64,000 nt of DNA from Bacteroidia bacterium (GCA_016787785.1 JAEUTO010000011.1:248001-312000); one strand, 5' to 3'. Shown: positions 8,378 to 17,306, counted from the first letter of the stretch. The notes: generated from the letters alone by a model not told the origin. Translations and numbers: made by a program.

Positions 8378-8839
8378 TTAATTGTGAGTTTTTTTAAAGA
8401 AAATTTTAAATTCTCCAGTATCAGTTTTTAAAGTTAAGTTCAAATCGTTATCATATAATTTCGTGATACACCAATTTGTTTTTTGTGATGTATTGGTGCA
8501 CTTAAGTGGGGTAATAAAGCACATAATATAACCGCAATTTGCCGAATTTGAAAATGGCCCAAAAGTCAAATATGCTTCATCTTCAAATGGCTCTATTAAC
8601 TCCGTATAATCATTTCTATACTGCAGCCTAAAATAACTTGTCACATCATTTCCTCCAAAATTTGCAGGATTTAATATTGAATTCCCATTTAAAGTGTATT
8701 CATAAATATTCCAAATGCCAAGAAGTCTCTGCTTTGGCGAATCGCGCGTCTTCTTCGGATCTTCAGAATATTTATGAGCTTTCTTACATGCAGAAAAACA
8801 TAACATTATAATAGTAAGAAATATGTAAAAAAATTTCAT
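8378..8839 (-). CDS. Small lipocalin-like lipoprotein
   Basis: A 153-residue lipoprotein (lipobox CFSAC, mature start CKKAHKYSED). The body begins RLLGIWNIYEYTLNGNSIL, followed by NDVTSYFRLQY, resembling the lipocalin-like start of its neighbours at 8839 and 3764. It contains four further Cys (CGYIMC, PLKCTN, WCITKL). Its ATG overlaps the TGA of the upstream lipoprotein gene by one base (TGATG), which implies translational coupling. Function unknown. Confidence 0.62.
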   Translation of the reverse strand: MKFFYIFLTIIMLCFSACKKAHKYSEDPKKTRDSPKQRLLGIWNIYEYTLNGNSILNPANFGGNDVTSYFRLQYRNDYTELIEPFEDEAYLTFGPFSNSANCGYIMCFITPLKCTNTSQKTNWCITKLYDNDLNLTLKTDTGEFKIFFKKTHN

Positions 8840-9342
8840 CAGCTTTTAGCTAGTTTTATTAAATAAGAATTTTTGTTTGTTTTACAACAGAGAATAATTT
8901 CATTTCTTATTAATTTTATAATCTCCCATAAACCGGGTTTGTTTTCCGGAAAAAAAATAAACTTCTTACAAGTACCTTGGCTCATACAAATACAATCAAC
9001 CGATTGAGAATAAAACCGCAAACTGGATTTTGTGTTTTCAAATGCAAATTGTGCAACATAGTCCTCAGTCGATACTGTGGAATATGTAGATGATTCTGAA
9101 CCAAAAGTTACTGGTTTCTTAAAAACAAGTTTTAATTCGTTTTTGTTTAGCTCTAATTTGGCAGAAACGCTGGCAGTAGAATCGATACCATTTACCTCAT
9201 ACCTATCAACAAACCAAACGCCACCATTTGCATAAAGATAATGTTTTGCATTAATTGCACTTCCTCCATCATTGTACTTTTTACAATTAGAAAAAAACAA
9301 AGTCACAAAAACTATAAACAGTATTTTTAATTTATTATACAT
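8839..9342 (-). CDS. Small lipoprotein of unknown function
   Basis: A 167-residue lipoprotein (lipobox FFSNC, mature start CKKYNDGG). The body has GGVWFVDRYEVNGIDST near its start, the same G-x-W...NG-x-D pattern as the other small lipoproteins of this operon, and a Cys cluster further on (VDCICMSQGTCKKF). It is coupled on both sides: its ATG shares a base with the TAA of the upstream gene (TAATG), and its TGA shares a base with the next ATG. Function unknown. Confidence 0.62.
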   Translation of the reverse strand: MYNKLKILFIVFVTLFFSNCKKYNDGGSAINAKHYLYANGGVWFVDRYEVNGIDSTASVSAKLELNKNELKLVFKKPVTFGSESSTYSTVSTEDYVAQFAFENTKSSLRFYSQSVDCICMSQGTCKKFIFFPENKPGLWEIIKLIRNEIILCCKTNKNSYLIKLAKS

Positions 9343-10652
9343 TACTTTTTAATTAATTCTTTTAAATCTTTATTTTCTTTCTTAAGTAATTCTATTTCTT
9401 TTTGTTGTTGTATTGCATGCAGATACAATTCCTCTATCTTTTCCATTTGTATTTTTTGCATATCACTTAAGCTAAGATTATAATCATCGGTTTCAGTAAG
9501 GTCATTCCCACTTGGAACATTCGGAAGATGTTTGTTTTTATTTACAAATTCTTCCACTTCATTTAACGGCATTAGTTTGTAATTTTTTTCAAAAACATAA
9601 TCTGCCCAAACGCTGTTATGTATATTTACATAAATTTCTTTTGCTAAAATTTTGCCATCAACAGCTAGTTTAGCGTTAGCATGGGGGCCCGTGAGTATTG
9701 GTTTTTGCACTCCAATATAAGTTCGGCCGTCACCATAAACTACAAATTTTTCAATATTTGTGATGGCATTTATGTCACCAACAACCAACATTTTATTATT
9801 TGTTTGAGCTGTTAATAATTGTACTCGCCCATCGCCAAAAACCGTATATGGATTAGTGTTAAAATTATTTATTGAGTAGCCTTTTATGTTATTATTAGTG
9901 GTATTAACTTCCATACCTGTTCCGGCATTAATATTTATTTTAAAAAGCGGCTGACCAAAACCAGTCGATGCACCACTTGCCGGACCCACTTCAACATACT
10001 TATTCATACGGACTTGATCTCCCATAAAAACCGTTCCGCCAGCTAAATTTATTTTTGTATTTCTCAAGCACTTTTGATTTATAAATAAATCTCCCGGGTT
10101 ATTCCCGTTTAAAGAGCCTCCCATGTCAATATAGCCGTTACCGATATTGCTATTATTCTCCACTATCATGCTTAAAGTCGACCTGTTTAATCCAATATTA
10201 TAAGACGTGTAAAACCCGAGACCGTTTCCTGGAGTCAACCAACCTTTTGTTCCAACAATACATGCCGAAGGGTCATCTTCGCCAGCGGGGTTATTCGGAT
10301 TTCCAACTACAACAATAGGCCCATTACCTGTTAAAGAATTAGGCGCAATAACTTTCAATCCTGAACTATAGTTTAAAAACAAATTTCCCGCCAAATTTAT
10401 GTCTCCAGCAACTTTTAAGTCCTGCTCAGCCACAACCTGATCTTTTGCCCTTAGAGTGTCGTTTGCAGTGATACATTGCCCTTTAATGGCACCACCAGCG
10501 GTAATTGTATTTGTAACCACAATGTCTGAAGCTGTAAATGTAGTAGCTGTTTGCGCTTTACTTATTGTTGCAATAAATAACATTGCAAATAAGCATGTAA
10601 GGCTTTTTACAACATTGTTTCTCGAATTGAAATGATGATAAGATGTTTTCAT
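9342..10652 (-). CDS. Secreted tail-fibre-like protein with C-terminal coiled coil
   Basis: First gene of the surface operon, 436 residues. The signal peptide ends near SKAQ (34). The middle is repetitive beta-type sequence with Gly/Asn turns (for example VVGDINAITN and VYGDGRTYIGVQ), like the beta-helical shaft of fibre proteins. Residues about 325-400 carry the widespread Bacteroidota motif KLAVDGKILAKEIYV, WADYVFEKNYKLMPL, EVEEFVNKNKHLPNVPS. The last 40 residues form a charged heptad coiled coil, so trimerisation is likely. No T9SS sorting domain is seen, so how it leaves the periplasm, if it does, is unclear. It is preceded by a near-consensus promoter with a leader of about 14 bases. Confidence 0.7.
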   Translation of the reverse strand: MKTSYHHFNSRNNVVKSLTCLFAMLFIATISKAQTATTFTASDIVVTNTITAGGAIKGQCITANDTLRAKDQVVAEQDLKVAGDINLAGNLFLNYSSGLKVIAPNSLTGNGPIVVVGNPNNPAGEDDPSACIVGTKGWLTPGNGLGFYTSYNIGLNRSTLSMIVENNSNIGNGYIDMGGSLNGNNPGDLFINQKCLRNTKINLAGGTVFMGDQVRMNKYVEVGPASGASTGFGQPLFKININAGTGMEVNTTNNNIKGYSINNFNTNPYTVFGDGRVQLLTAQTNNKMLVVGDINAITNIEKFVVYGDGRTYIGVQKPILTGPHANAKLAVDGKILAKEIYVNIHNSVWADYVFEKNYKLMPLNEVEEFVNKNKHLPNVPSGNDLTETDDYNLSLSDMQKIQMEKIEELYLHAIQQQKEIELLKKENKDLKELIKK

Positions 10653-10671
10653 AAATAAGATTTGGTTTAAT

Positions 10672-10702
10672 CAAATTTACAATAAAATAAATAGCAGCCA
10701 AA
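10672..10702 (-). promoter_or_regulatory. Near-consensus Bacteroidota promoter of the surface operon
   Basis: On the minus strand TTTG (10702-10699) is followed after 19 bases by TAAATTTG (10679-10672), matching the TTTG/TAnnTTTG consensus of the housekeeping sigma factor of Bacteroidota. Transcription should begin near 10666, about 14 bases before the ATG at 10652. Confidence 0.75.
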
Positions 10703-10835
10703 TTTTTTGGTGTTAAATGTAAAATAACTTTTATAAGTGGTGGTGTTTTTTGAGTACTTTGACAATTATCGGGCATTTTAATACGATAACCGTCGCGGCA
10801 AGACAAGAAATAATAAACCGGAATTAATAAGAAAA

Positions 10836-12227
10836 TTAAAACTCAAACATCTCGGCTACTATACCCGGCACTATACCAATGGCAATAGTTGCAGCTGTGG
10901 TCAACACAATTACAATAATGTTAGATCTCTCAATTGCAATTGGCTCGTGTGTATCTTGCTTTTTAAAGTACATGGCAATTACTACACGTAAATAATAATA
11001 CACGCCAACTGCAGAAGTTAATACCGCAATTATTAGTAACCATTTGTATTGTGTGCCGATCATAGCAGTGAACACAAAATATTTTGCGAAGAAACCAGAC
11101 GTGATTGGAATACCCGCTAACGATAACATAGCAACTGCCATGCACAACGCTAAACTTGGATTACGTTTTGCCAAACCATTAAAGGCATCTACATTTTCGT
11201 TTCCTTTTTTAGTAACGTTGTAAACAATTCCAAAAGCAGCAATGCTACCTAATGAATAAGCCAATGAATAATAAATCAACGCGTTAACCGATAAATTACT
11301 TCTAACGTTTGCTAAAATTACCATTAACATAAATGCAGCGTGACTAATACTTGAATACGCTAAAATACGTTTTACATTATTTTGCATAGCTGCAGAGAAG
11401 TTTGCAATTATTAATGACAGCGCAACAACACCTGCTAAAATTCCTGTCCATACAGAGCTGATCTCTGCAAAGCCAACCATGAACAAACGCATGAAAGCAG
11501 CAAAGGCAGCGGTTTTTACAACCGTGCTCATTAAAGCCGTAATTAATGTTGGTGAACCCTGGTAAACATCAGGCGCCCAGAAATGAAATGGCGCAGCTGA
11601 AACTTTAAAGCACATAGCAATTAACATAAATACAACGCCCACATAAAAGAACAAAGGCATATCGGCACCATGCTCAGAAATAAATGAACGGATTTGCATC
11701 AGGTCAAAACTTCCGGTGGCGCCATAAATTAAAGCAATACCAAATAATAAAAAGCCGCTTGCAAAAGAGCCCATTATTAAATATTTAAACCCGGCTTCGT
11801 TACTTTTAATATCTTTCTTTTTACTCGCCGCTAAAACATAAAGTGGAATACTCATGATCTCTACTCCTAAAAATAAAGTGGTCATGTTCTTAAACGAGGT
11901 CAACATTAAAGCACCAACCAATGCAAATAAAACCAAAGCAAAATGATCTACAAGACTTGTTTCCTCTTCAAAATAATCGTTGGCGAGAATGAACCAGAAG
12001 AAGGCAGTAGCAATAATAATTCCGGAGAAAGCAATGGCCAGTTTATCAAAACCGATCATGTTATCAAAATACGGTATGCTCATTCCTGTTTTCCATTCCA
12101 TAAAATTGAAAGCGTAAGCCGCAACAATTCCAAGCAACACCATTGGAAACAATAATTTTTTAAACTTGAAGATCTCAGCCAACATCGCTAAAATTCCCAG
12201 TCCACTTATAATTAACAGTCCTTTCAT
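10836..12227 (-). CDS. nuoN: NADH-quinone oxidoreductase subunit N
   Basis: Membrane subunit of respiratory complex I and one of the three antiporter-like proton-pumping subunits. 463 residues, about 14 membrane helices. The functional glutamate lies in LFLGVEIMSIPLYVLAA, and the discontinuous-helix region has AAPFHFWAPDVYQGSPT and RILAYSSISHAAFM, as in other NuoN proteins. It is the last gene of the nuo operon, 65 bases after nuoM; that gap is filled by a heptamer array. No clear terminator follows in the 130 bases before the promoter of the surface operon. Confidence 0.96.
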   Translation of the reverse strand: MKGLLIISGLGILAMLAEIFKFKKLLFPMVLLGIVAAYAFNFMEWKTGMSIPYFDNMIGFDKLAIAFSGIIIATAFFWFILANDYFEEETSLVDHFALVLFALVGALMLTSFKNMTTLFLGVEIMSIPLYVLAASKKKDIKSNEAGFKYLIMGSFASGFLLFGIALIYGATGSFDLMQIRSFISEHGADMPLFFYVGVVFMLIAMCFKVSAAPFHFWAPDVYQGSPTLITALMSTVVKTAAFAAFMRLFMVGFAEISSVWTGILAGVVALSLIIANFSAAMQNNVKRILAYSSISHAAFMLMVILANVRSNLSVNALIYYSLAYSLGSIAAFGIVYNVTKKGNENVDAFNGLAKRNPSLALCMAVAMLSLAGIPITSGFFAKYFVFTAMIGTQYKWLLIIAVLTSAVGVYYYLRVVIAMYFKKQDTHEPIAIERSNIIVIVLTTAATIAIGIVPGIVAEMFEF

Positions 12228-12234
12228 ATTTTTT

Positions 12235-12269
12235 GATTAAAGATTAAAGATCAAGGATTAAAGATTTTA
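12235..12269 (-). repeat. Heptamer array in the nuoM-nuoN spacer
   Basis: Five units in register on the plus strand, GATTAAA, GATTAAA, GATCAAG, GATTAAA, GATTTTA (TTTAATC-type on the mRNA strand). The array fills most of the 65-base spacer. Confidence 0.8.
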
Positions 12270-12292
12270 AAATCCCGGATCAATAATTAATT

Positions 12293-13753
12293 TTATTTTA
12301 AGTTTAACATTATTGTTTTAACAGCTTCTTCGGCAATATCATTTAATGGTTTTGGATATACTCCAAAAGCAACTACAACCACACAAATAATACTTAACAC
12401 TACTTTATCTGTTGTTGCTAAAGGACCAAATGCTACGTTAGAATCATTACGCTCACCTAACATGATTTTTTGGTAAGAGCGTAACATGTATACAGCTCCC
12501 AAAATAACCGTTAATCCTGCTAATGCAGCCATTGTTGCACTGAACTGGTAAACACCGTTGATCAATAAAAATTCTCCAACAAAACCATTCGTTAATGGTA
12601 ACGCAACCGAGCCCAATAAAATAATTAAAAATAAAATAGCGAAGTTGCCATTCATGCCGCGAATACCTCCGAGTTTATCCATCTCACGTGTTCCGGTATG
12701 ACGGAATAAAATATCAGCAATAAAAAATAAACCAACCACGTTTACACCGTGTGCTAACATTTGCATAATAGCACCTTGTATACCTTGTTGGTTAGCAGAT
12801 AAAATTCCGGCAGAAATTAAACCAACGTGAGCGATAGATGAATAAGCAATTAAACGTTTAAAATCTTTTTGGCTGATAGCAATTATGGATGCATAAATAA
12901 TACCTGTAACAGAAAGTGCAATGGCTGTTCCGCCCCACTTCTCTAATCCTAAAGGCACAACCGGTAATAACCATTTAATAACCCCAAAGGTTCCCATTTT
13001 TAGCATGATACCCGAAAGCAGCATGGTACCTTGTGTTGGAGCAGTAACGTAAGTATCAGGTTGCCATGTGTGTAAAGGAAAGATCGGCATTTTAATAGCG
13101 AAGGCAATAAAGATCATCCAGAAAACAGCGCTTTGCTGGTTCTCTGCTAAACTTCTTCCGGCAGTATAAAGATCTTGAACAGCCCATGATTTTAAACCGT
13201 CAACATTGGTGTGGTTGTATAAATAAATTAAACCTACCAACATAAATAAAGAACCGAATAACGTGTACACAAAGAATTTAAATGTAATTCTTCCGCGATC
13301 TTCTCCACCCCACAACAAGCAAATAAAATAAATTGGAATCAACGCTAACTCCCAGAACACGTAAAATAAGAAACCGTCGTTAGCCATGAACACGCCAACC
13401 AAGGCCATTTGCATTAATAATATTAAACCGTAAAAATTATTTGGTTTGCTGTGATCGGTTGTAAATGAAGAAAGAATAATAAGCGGCACTAAAAAAGTAG
13501 TAAGCAGGATCATTAACAAGCTCAAGCCATCAATACCAACAGAGAAATGAATGCCAAGCGATTTAACCCAAACGTGGTCGAAGCTTAACATACAGGCATT
13601 AGGGTCTTGTTTAAATAAACAAAACGCTCCTAAAGCCAGCCCGAATTCAATGATTGAAAAACCGAGCGCCAGATTACGTGCAGTGTTTCCTTTTACAAAG
13701 AACACTAAAAGGCCTGCAAGCAATGGAAATAAAATTAATAAGGCTGCTAACAT
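12293..13753 (-). CDS. nuoM: NADH-quinone oxidoreductase subunit M
   Basis: Antiporter-like proton-pumping membrane subunit of complex I, 486 residues and about 14 membrane helices. The conserved glutamate is in FYVFWELALIPIYFI. The central ion channel region shows KMPIFPLHTWQPDTYVTAPTQGT and KDFKRLIAYSSIAHVGL, both diagnostic of NuoM. It follows nuoL after 13 bases, so the two are translated from the same message. Length and motifs are normal. Confidence 0.97.
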   Translation of the reverse strand: MLAALLILFPLLAGLLVFFVKGNTARNLALGFSIIEFGLALGAFCLFKQDPNACMLSFDHVWVKSLGIHFSVGIDGLSLLMILLTTFLVPLIILSSFTTDHSKPNNFYGLILLMQMALVGVFMANDGFLFYVFWELALIPIYFICLLWGGEDRGRITFKFFVYTLFGSLFMLVGLIYLYNHTNVDGLKSWAVQDLYTAGRSLAENQQSAVFWMIFIAFAIKMPIFPLHTWQPDTYVTAPTQGTMLLSGIMLKMGTFGVIKWLLPVVPLGLEKWGGTAIALSVTGIIYASIIAISQKDFKRLIAYSSIAHVGLISAGILSANQQGIQGAIMQMLAHGVNVVGLFFIADILFRHTGTREMDKLGGIRGMNGNFAILFLIILLGSVALPLTNGFVGEFLLINGVYQFSATMAALAGLTVILGAVYMLRSYQKIMLGERNDSNVAFGPLATTDKVVLSIICVVVVAFGVYPKPLNDIAEEAVKTIMLNLK

Positions 13754-13766
13754 AAATTCCTAAATA

Positions 13767-15653
13767 CTAAATTAAAAAAGTTACTAATACAATAAATACA
13801 ATACCAATTACCATGCTTATTACATAAAAGCCAATGTTGCCCGTTTGTAAAAGCCTAACGCCTGAACCAATTCCTTTAACCGCGCTGCCAACGCCATTAA
13901 CAATACCGTCAATGATCTGGATATCGAAAAATTTATGGAAGGCTATTGAAAGAACATCTAACGGTTTAGTGATTACCGCATTGTATAATTCGTCCACATA
14001 GTATTTATTGTAAACCAGTTTTTGAAAGCCGGGCATTTTATCATTTTCCTTAAGCGGTAACGTTTTCTTCTGCATGTAAACGATGTAAGCAAAATAGATC
14101 GTGGCAATAGCTGCTAATACTGCAATGCCCATTAACATCCATTCAGTATCGTGAGGCATAGTACTTGGGTTCTTACGAAGAATAATTGTATCTAAGTTAT
14201 TGCTCATCCAGTTTGGCATGTGCCAGAATTCTGGTAAACCTAAAAGACCACCAACAACAGATAGAATTGCTAAAACAATTAACGGAAAAGTCATAGATGC
14301 GGGTGATTCATGTAAATGATGTTCTTGTTCGTGTGTACCTCTGAATTTTCCGTAAAATGTAAGAAACAATAAACGGAACATATAGAAGGCCGTTAGCATA
14401 GATGTTACCTGGCCAAAGAACCATAATATAGGACTGTGCTCGTAAGCGTGTGCTAAAATTTCATCCTTGGAAAAGAAACCACTGAACGGAGGTAAACCGC
14501 TAATGGCAATTGTACCAATTAACATCGTTACAAACGTGATCTTTATTTTTGAGCTTAAGCCGCCCATTTTGCGAATATCTTGTTCGCCACCCATGGCATG
14601 AATTACAGAACCTGCCCCTAAGAATAATAATGCTTTAAAGAACGCGTGCGTTGTTACATGAAAAACAGAAGAGCTATAAGCACCAACACCTAAACCTAAG
14701 AACATTAAACCCAACTGCGACACTGTTGAATAAGCAAGGATCTTTTTAATATCATTTTGAAAGAGACCAATGGTTGCTGCAAATAAAGCTGTAACAACGC
14801 CTACAATCGCAACCGTTTCGCTGGCTACTTCGCTGATAGAATAAAAAATGTTAGAACGAACGATCATGTAAATACCTGCAGTAACCATTGTTGCAGCGTG
14901 GATCAAAGCAGACACAGGCGTTGGACCGGCCATCGCATCAGGTAACCAGGTGTATAATGGAAGTTGTGCTGATTTACCCATTGCACCAACAAATAATAAA
15001 AGAGCGATACAAGTTATTCTGCCTGTTGAAACCGTTCCTGCTTTTAAAAACACCTCATTATAAGAAATACTACTGAAGGTGATGAAAATTAAAATGATGC
15101 CTAATAAAAATCCAAGGTCACCAATACGATTCATTACAAAAGCCTTTCTTGCTGCATTATTGTATGCAGTGTTCTTGAACCAGAAACCTATTAGTAAATA
15201 AGAACACAAACCAACACCTTCCCAACCAACGAACATAATTAAGTAGTTGTTTCCTAAAACCAACAACAACATAAAGAACACGAATAAATTTAAGTAAGTG
15301 AAGAAGCGCGAGAAGCCTTCATCATCGTGCATGTAGCCAATAGAATATACATGAATTAAAAATCCAATACCGGTAATGATCAATAAGAATAAAGCAGAAA
15401 GCGGATCAACCAATAACTCGAATGGAACGGTAAGTGTTCCTGAGTTGATCCATGAAAATAAATTAACGATATGCGATTTTTCTGCCGAACCGTTTAGCTC
15501 TACAAAAATAACAACAGATAAAATAAAAGAAGCTAAAATGCTTACAGAAGCAATAATGCCACTTAAGCCTTTGCTAATTTTTTTACCAAAGAATCCATTT
15601 ATTAAAAACCCGATCAAGGGAAATAATGGAACTAAACCGATCAACTTAATCAT
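13767..15653 (-). CDS. nuoL: NADH-quinone oxidoreductase subunit L
   Basis: Largest antiporter-like subunit of complex I, 628 residues. Visible signatures are FVGWEGVGLCSYLLIGFW (conserved Glu), KSAQLPLYTWLPDAMAGPTPVSALIHAATMV and KKILAYSTVSQLGLMFLGLG. The C-terminal part carries the long lateral helix and the final membrane helix (MVIGIVFIVLVTFLI). It is 10 bases downstream of nuoK. Length is close to the family norm of about 610-640. Confidence 0.97.
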   Translation of the reverse strand: MIKLIGLVPLFPLIGFLINGFFGKKISKGLSGIIASVSILASFILSVVIFVELNGSAEKSHIVNLFSWINSGTLTVPFELLVDPLSALFLLIITGIGFLIHVYSIGYMHDDEGFSRFFTYLNLFVFFMLLLVLGNNYLIMFVGWEGVGLCSYLLIGFWFKNTAYNNAARKAFVMNRIGDLGFLLGIILIFITFSSISYNEVFLKAGTVSTGRITCIALLLFVGAMGKSAQLPLYTWLPDAMAGPTPVSALIHAATMVTAGIYMIVRSNIFYSISEVASETVAIVGVVTALFAATIGLFQNDIKKILAYSTVSQLGLMFLGLGVGAYSSSVFHVTTHAFFKALLFLGAGSVIHAMGGEQDIRKMGGLSSKIKITFVTMLIGTIAISGLPPFSGFFSKDEILAHAYEHSPILWFFGQVTSMLTAFYMFRLLFLTFYGKFRGTHEQEHHLHESPASMTFPLIVLAILSVVGGLLGLPEFWHMPNWMSNNLDTIILRKNPSTMPHDTEWMLMGIAVLAAIATIYFAYIVYMQKKTLPLKENDKMPGFQKLVYNKYYVDELYNAVITKPLDVLSIAFHKFFDIQIIDGIVNGVGSAVKGIGSGVRLLQTGNIGFYVISMVIGIVFIVLVTFLI

Positions 15654-15663
15654 AAACCGAAAA

Positions 15664-15975
15664 CTAATTTTTTAAATTACTTAATATGTCTGTATCAATT
15701 GTTTTTACATTTCTGTAGATCATACTTAAAATAGCAAGTCCAACTGCAACCTCAGCGGCAGCAACTGCCATAATAAAAAACACAAATACTTGTCCGCTGG
15801 CATCGTTGTGCAAGGTACTGAATGCCACTAATAATAAATTCACAGCATTTAGCATTAACTCGATGCACATAAAAATAATAATAGAGTTACGGCGTGCCAT
15901 AACGCCAACCGCTCCTATAATAAATAATACCGCGCTTAACAGTAAGTAATAATTTATTGAAATTCCGTTTATCAT
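15664..15975 (-). CDS. nuoK: NADH-quinone oxidoreductase subunit K
   Basis: Small membrane subunit of complex I, 103 residues with three membrane helices. The conserved glutamates lie in [18 protein letters not shown] and in [14 protein letters not shown]; both are needed for proton transfer in characterised homologues. It lies between nuoJ (6-base gap) and nuoL (10-base gap). Confidence 0.96.
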   Translation of the reverse strand: MINGISINYYLLLSAVLFIIGAVGVMARRNSIIIFMCIELMLNAVNLLLVAFSTLHNDASGQVFVFFIMAVAAAEVAVGLAILSMIYRNVKTIDTDILSNLKN

Positions 15976-15981
15976 ACTATC

Positions 15982-16497
15982 TTATTTAATTTCTTTTTTA
16001 CCGATCATAATAGAACCTACAAGAGCTGCAAGTAATAATATACTGGCGATCTCAAATGGGAACAAAAACTCACTGAATAATACTTTACCTAAATTTTTTA
16101 CCATACCAATTTGAGAAGAACCATATTGAGAAATTCCTAATTGCTCGCTTCCTTTTAAAGAGCCAACCAAAACACATAACAACATACCGCCGGCAATACC
16201 AGCAATAATTTTTGTGAGCCAGGTCTTTTGTGGTTCGTTATCGTGGTTTAAGTCCATTAACATGATCACGAATAAAAAGAGTACCATAATGGCGCCGGCA
16301 TACACAACAATATGTACCACCGCTAAAAATTGCGCGTTCAATAACAAGTAATGACCCGCAATACAAAAAAATGTAAGTACTAAATATAAAACAGAGTTTA
16401 CCGGGTTGCGGCTAAACACTACCATTAAACCAAACATGATGGACAGGAAAGAAAGTATCCCGAAAAGCCATTGTGTAATTGTGTATCCTAATAACAT
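15982..16497 (-). CDS. nuoJ: NADH-quinone oxidoreductase subunit J
   Basis: Membrane subunit of complex I, 171 residues with five predicted membrane helices. The signature FSRNPVNSVLYLVLTFFCIAG is at about 28-48 and VVYAGAIMVLFLFVIMLM at about 64-81; the latter contains the pi-bulge helix region of NuoJ. It is separated from nuoI by about 100 bases that hold an inverted pair of heptamer arrays. Confidence 0.95.
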   Translation of the reverse strand: MLLGYTITQWLFGILSFLSIMFGLMVVFSRNPVNSVLYLVLTFFCIAGHYLLLNAQFLAVVHIVVYAGAIMVLFLFVIMLMDLNHDNEPQKTWLTKIIAGIAGGMLLCVLVGSLKGSEQLGISQYGSSQIGMVKNLGKVLFSEFLFPFEIASILLLAALVGSIMIGKKEIK

Positions 16498-16509
16498 ATT
16501 CTAATTTTT

Positions 16510-16600
16510 GATTTAAGATCTAAGATTTAAGATTTCTCTTACGCCTTAATCTGAGTTTCATTTTTTATTTCTTACTTCTGAAATCTAAATTCTTATATCT
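16510..16600 (-). repeat. Inverted heptamer arrays in the nuoI-nuoJ spacer
   Basis: Plus strand 16510-16537 reads GATTTAA, GATCTAA, GATTTAA, GATTTCT. From about 16568 to 16600 the opposite strand carries the same kind of units (AGATATA, AGAATTT, AGATTTC, AGAAGTA). The two arms could fold into a long imperfect hairpin in the mRNA. The second arm reaches the stop codon of nuoI. Confidence 0.7.
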
Positions 16601-17204
16601 AGTGTTTGTTTCCTTTATCAATTTTTTTACTGTCCCACATTTCGTTGTGTTTCAGTCCGGGTAACTTTTTAAATTCCGCCACTGCTAACGTTTGGCGCTT
16701 TGATACATCAATGCGTTTATCTACTTTCTCAGTTAATTTACTTTTGCCGTAAACAAAATCTTCTCGTTCATATTCCGTATCCACCAAACGGTCAGTTAAA
16801 AATATTGCCTCTTTCGGGCAAGCTTCTTCGCATAAACCGCAAAAGATGCAGCGCAACATATTTATCTCGTAAACCTTTGCATATTTTTCTTCTCTGTATA
16901 AACCTTCTTCCCCTTTTTTTCTCTCTGCACTTTCCATGGTAATTGCTTCTGCCGGACATGCCACTGCGCATAAACCGCAAGCGGTGCAACGTTCCGCGCC
17001 ATTCTCATCGCGCTTTAAAACGTGCCAGCCTCTGTAAACCGGTGCAACAGGACGTGTCTCTTCTGGATATTTTACAGTAGCTCTGCGTTTGAACAAATGG
17101 CTTCCTGTAATTAACATCCCTTTTAAAATGCCGGGCAAATAAAGTTGCTCCATTGCGGTTTGCACTTTATTTGATACTACTTTGCTTCTGTTAGTTAACT
17201 GCAT
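16599..17204 (-). CDS. nuoI: NADH-quinone oxidoreductase subunit I
   Basis: Peripheral-arm subunit of complex I that holds two 4Fe-4S clusters (N6a and N6b). 201 residues. The two ferredoxin motifs are CTACGLCAVACP and CIFCGLCEEACP, each with the Pro after the fourth Cys. The N-terminal amphipathic part (GILKGMLITGSHLFKRRATVKYPEE) docks on the membrane in homologues. The C-terminal extension of about 50 charged residues (VDKRIDVSKRQTLAV...) is longer than in E. coli. The ATG at 17204 is 6 bases after a possible tiny gene described at 17211. Confidence 0.96.
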   Translation of the reverse strand: MQLTNRSKVVSNKVQTAMEQLYLPGILKGMLITGSHLFKRRATVKYPEETRPVAPVYRGWHVLKRDENGAERCTACGLCAVACPAEAITMESAERKKGEEGLYREEKYAKVYEINMLRCIFCGLCEEACPKEAIFLTDRLVDTEYEREDFVYGKSKLTEKVDKRIDVSKRQTLAVAEFKKLPGLKHNEMWDSKKIDKGNKH

Positions 17205-17210
17205 TTCTTT

Positions 17211-17303
17211 TTATTTAAATAATGATACTATAGCAATAATAACGAGCGCGTAAATTTCCACACCCTCCATTAATTCTATTACTATTTTAAATCCTTTTTT
17301 CAA
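17211..17303 (-). CDS. Possible 30-residue membrane peptide between nuoH and nuoI
   Basis: An open frame from TTG (17303) to TAA (17211) fills nearly all of the 102-base gap between nuoH and nuoI. It starts 3 bases after the nuoH stop and ends 6 bases before the nuoI ATG. It would encode LKKGFKIVIELMEGVEIY followed by a hydrophobic end ALVIIAIVSLFK, a basic N-terminus plus one short membrane helix. An inner ATG at 17270 would give 19 residues. In contrast to other large nuo gaps it has no heptamer array. It may be a genuine small subunit-like peptide or an accident of AT-rich DNA. Confidence 0.35.
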   Translation of the reverse strand: MKKGFKIVIELMEGVEIYALVIIAIVSLFK

Positions 17304-17306
17304 TTC

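Noticed and set aside
10766-10792. TTATCG...CGATAA inverted repeat after nuoN as a terminator
   Set aside because: The stem is only six base pairs, the loop is long and no T tract follows in the transcribed direction.
10558-10806. An 82-codon minus-strand frame upstream of the tail-fibre-like gene
   Set aside because: It overlaps the signal-peptide region of the real gene in another frame and runs through its promoter; no protein-like composition.
15376-15675. A 99-codon plus-strand frame over the start of nuoL
   Set aside because: Antisense to a well-supported complex I gene and without any recognisable domain.
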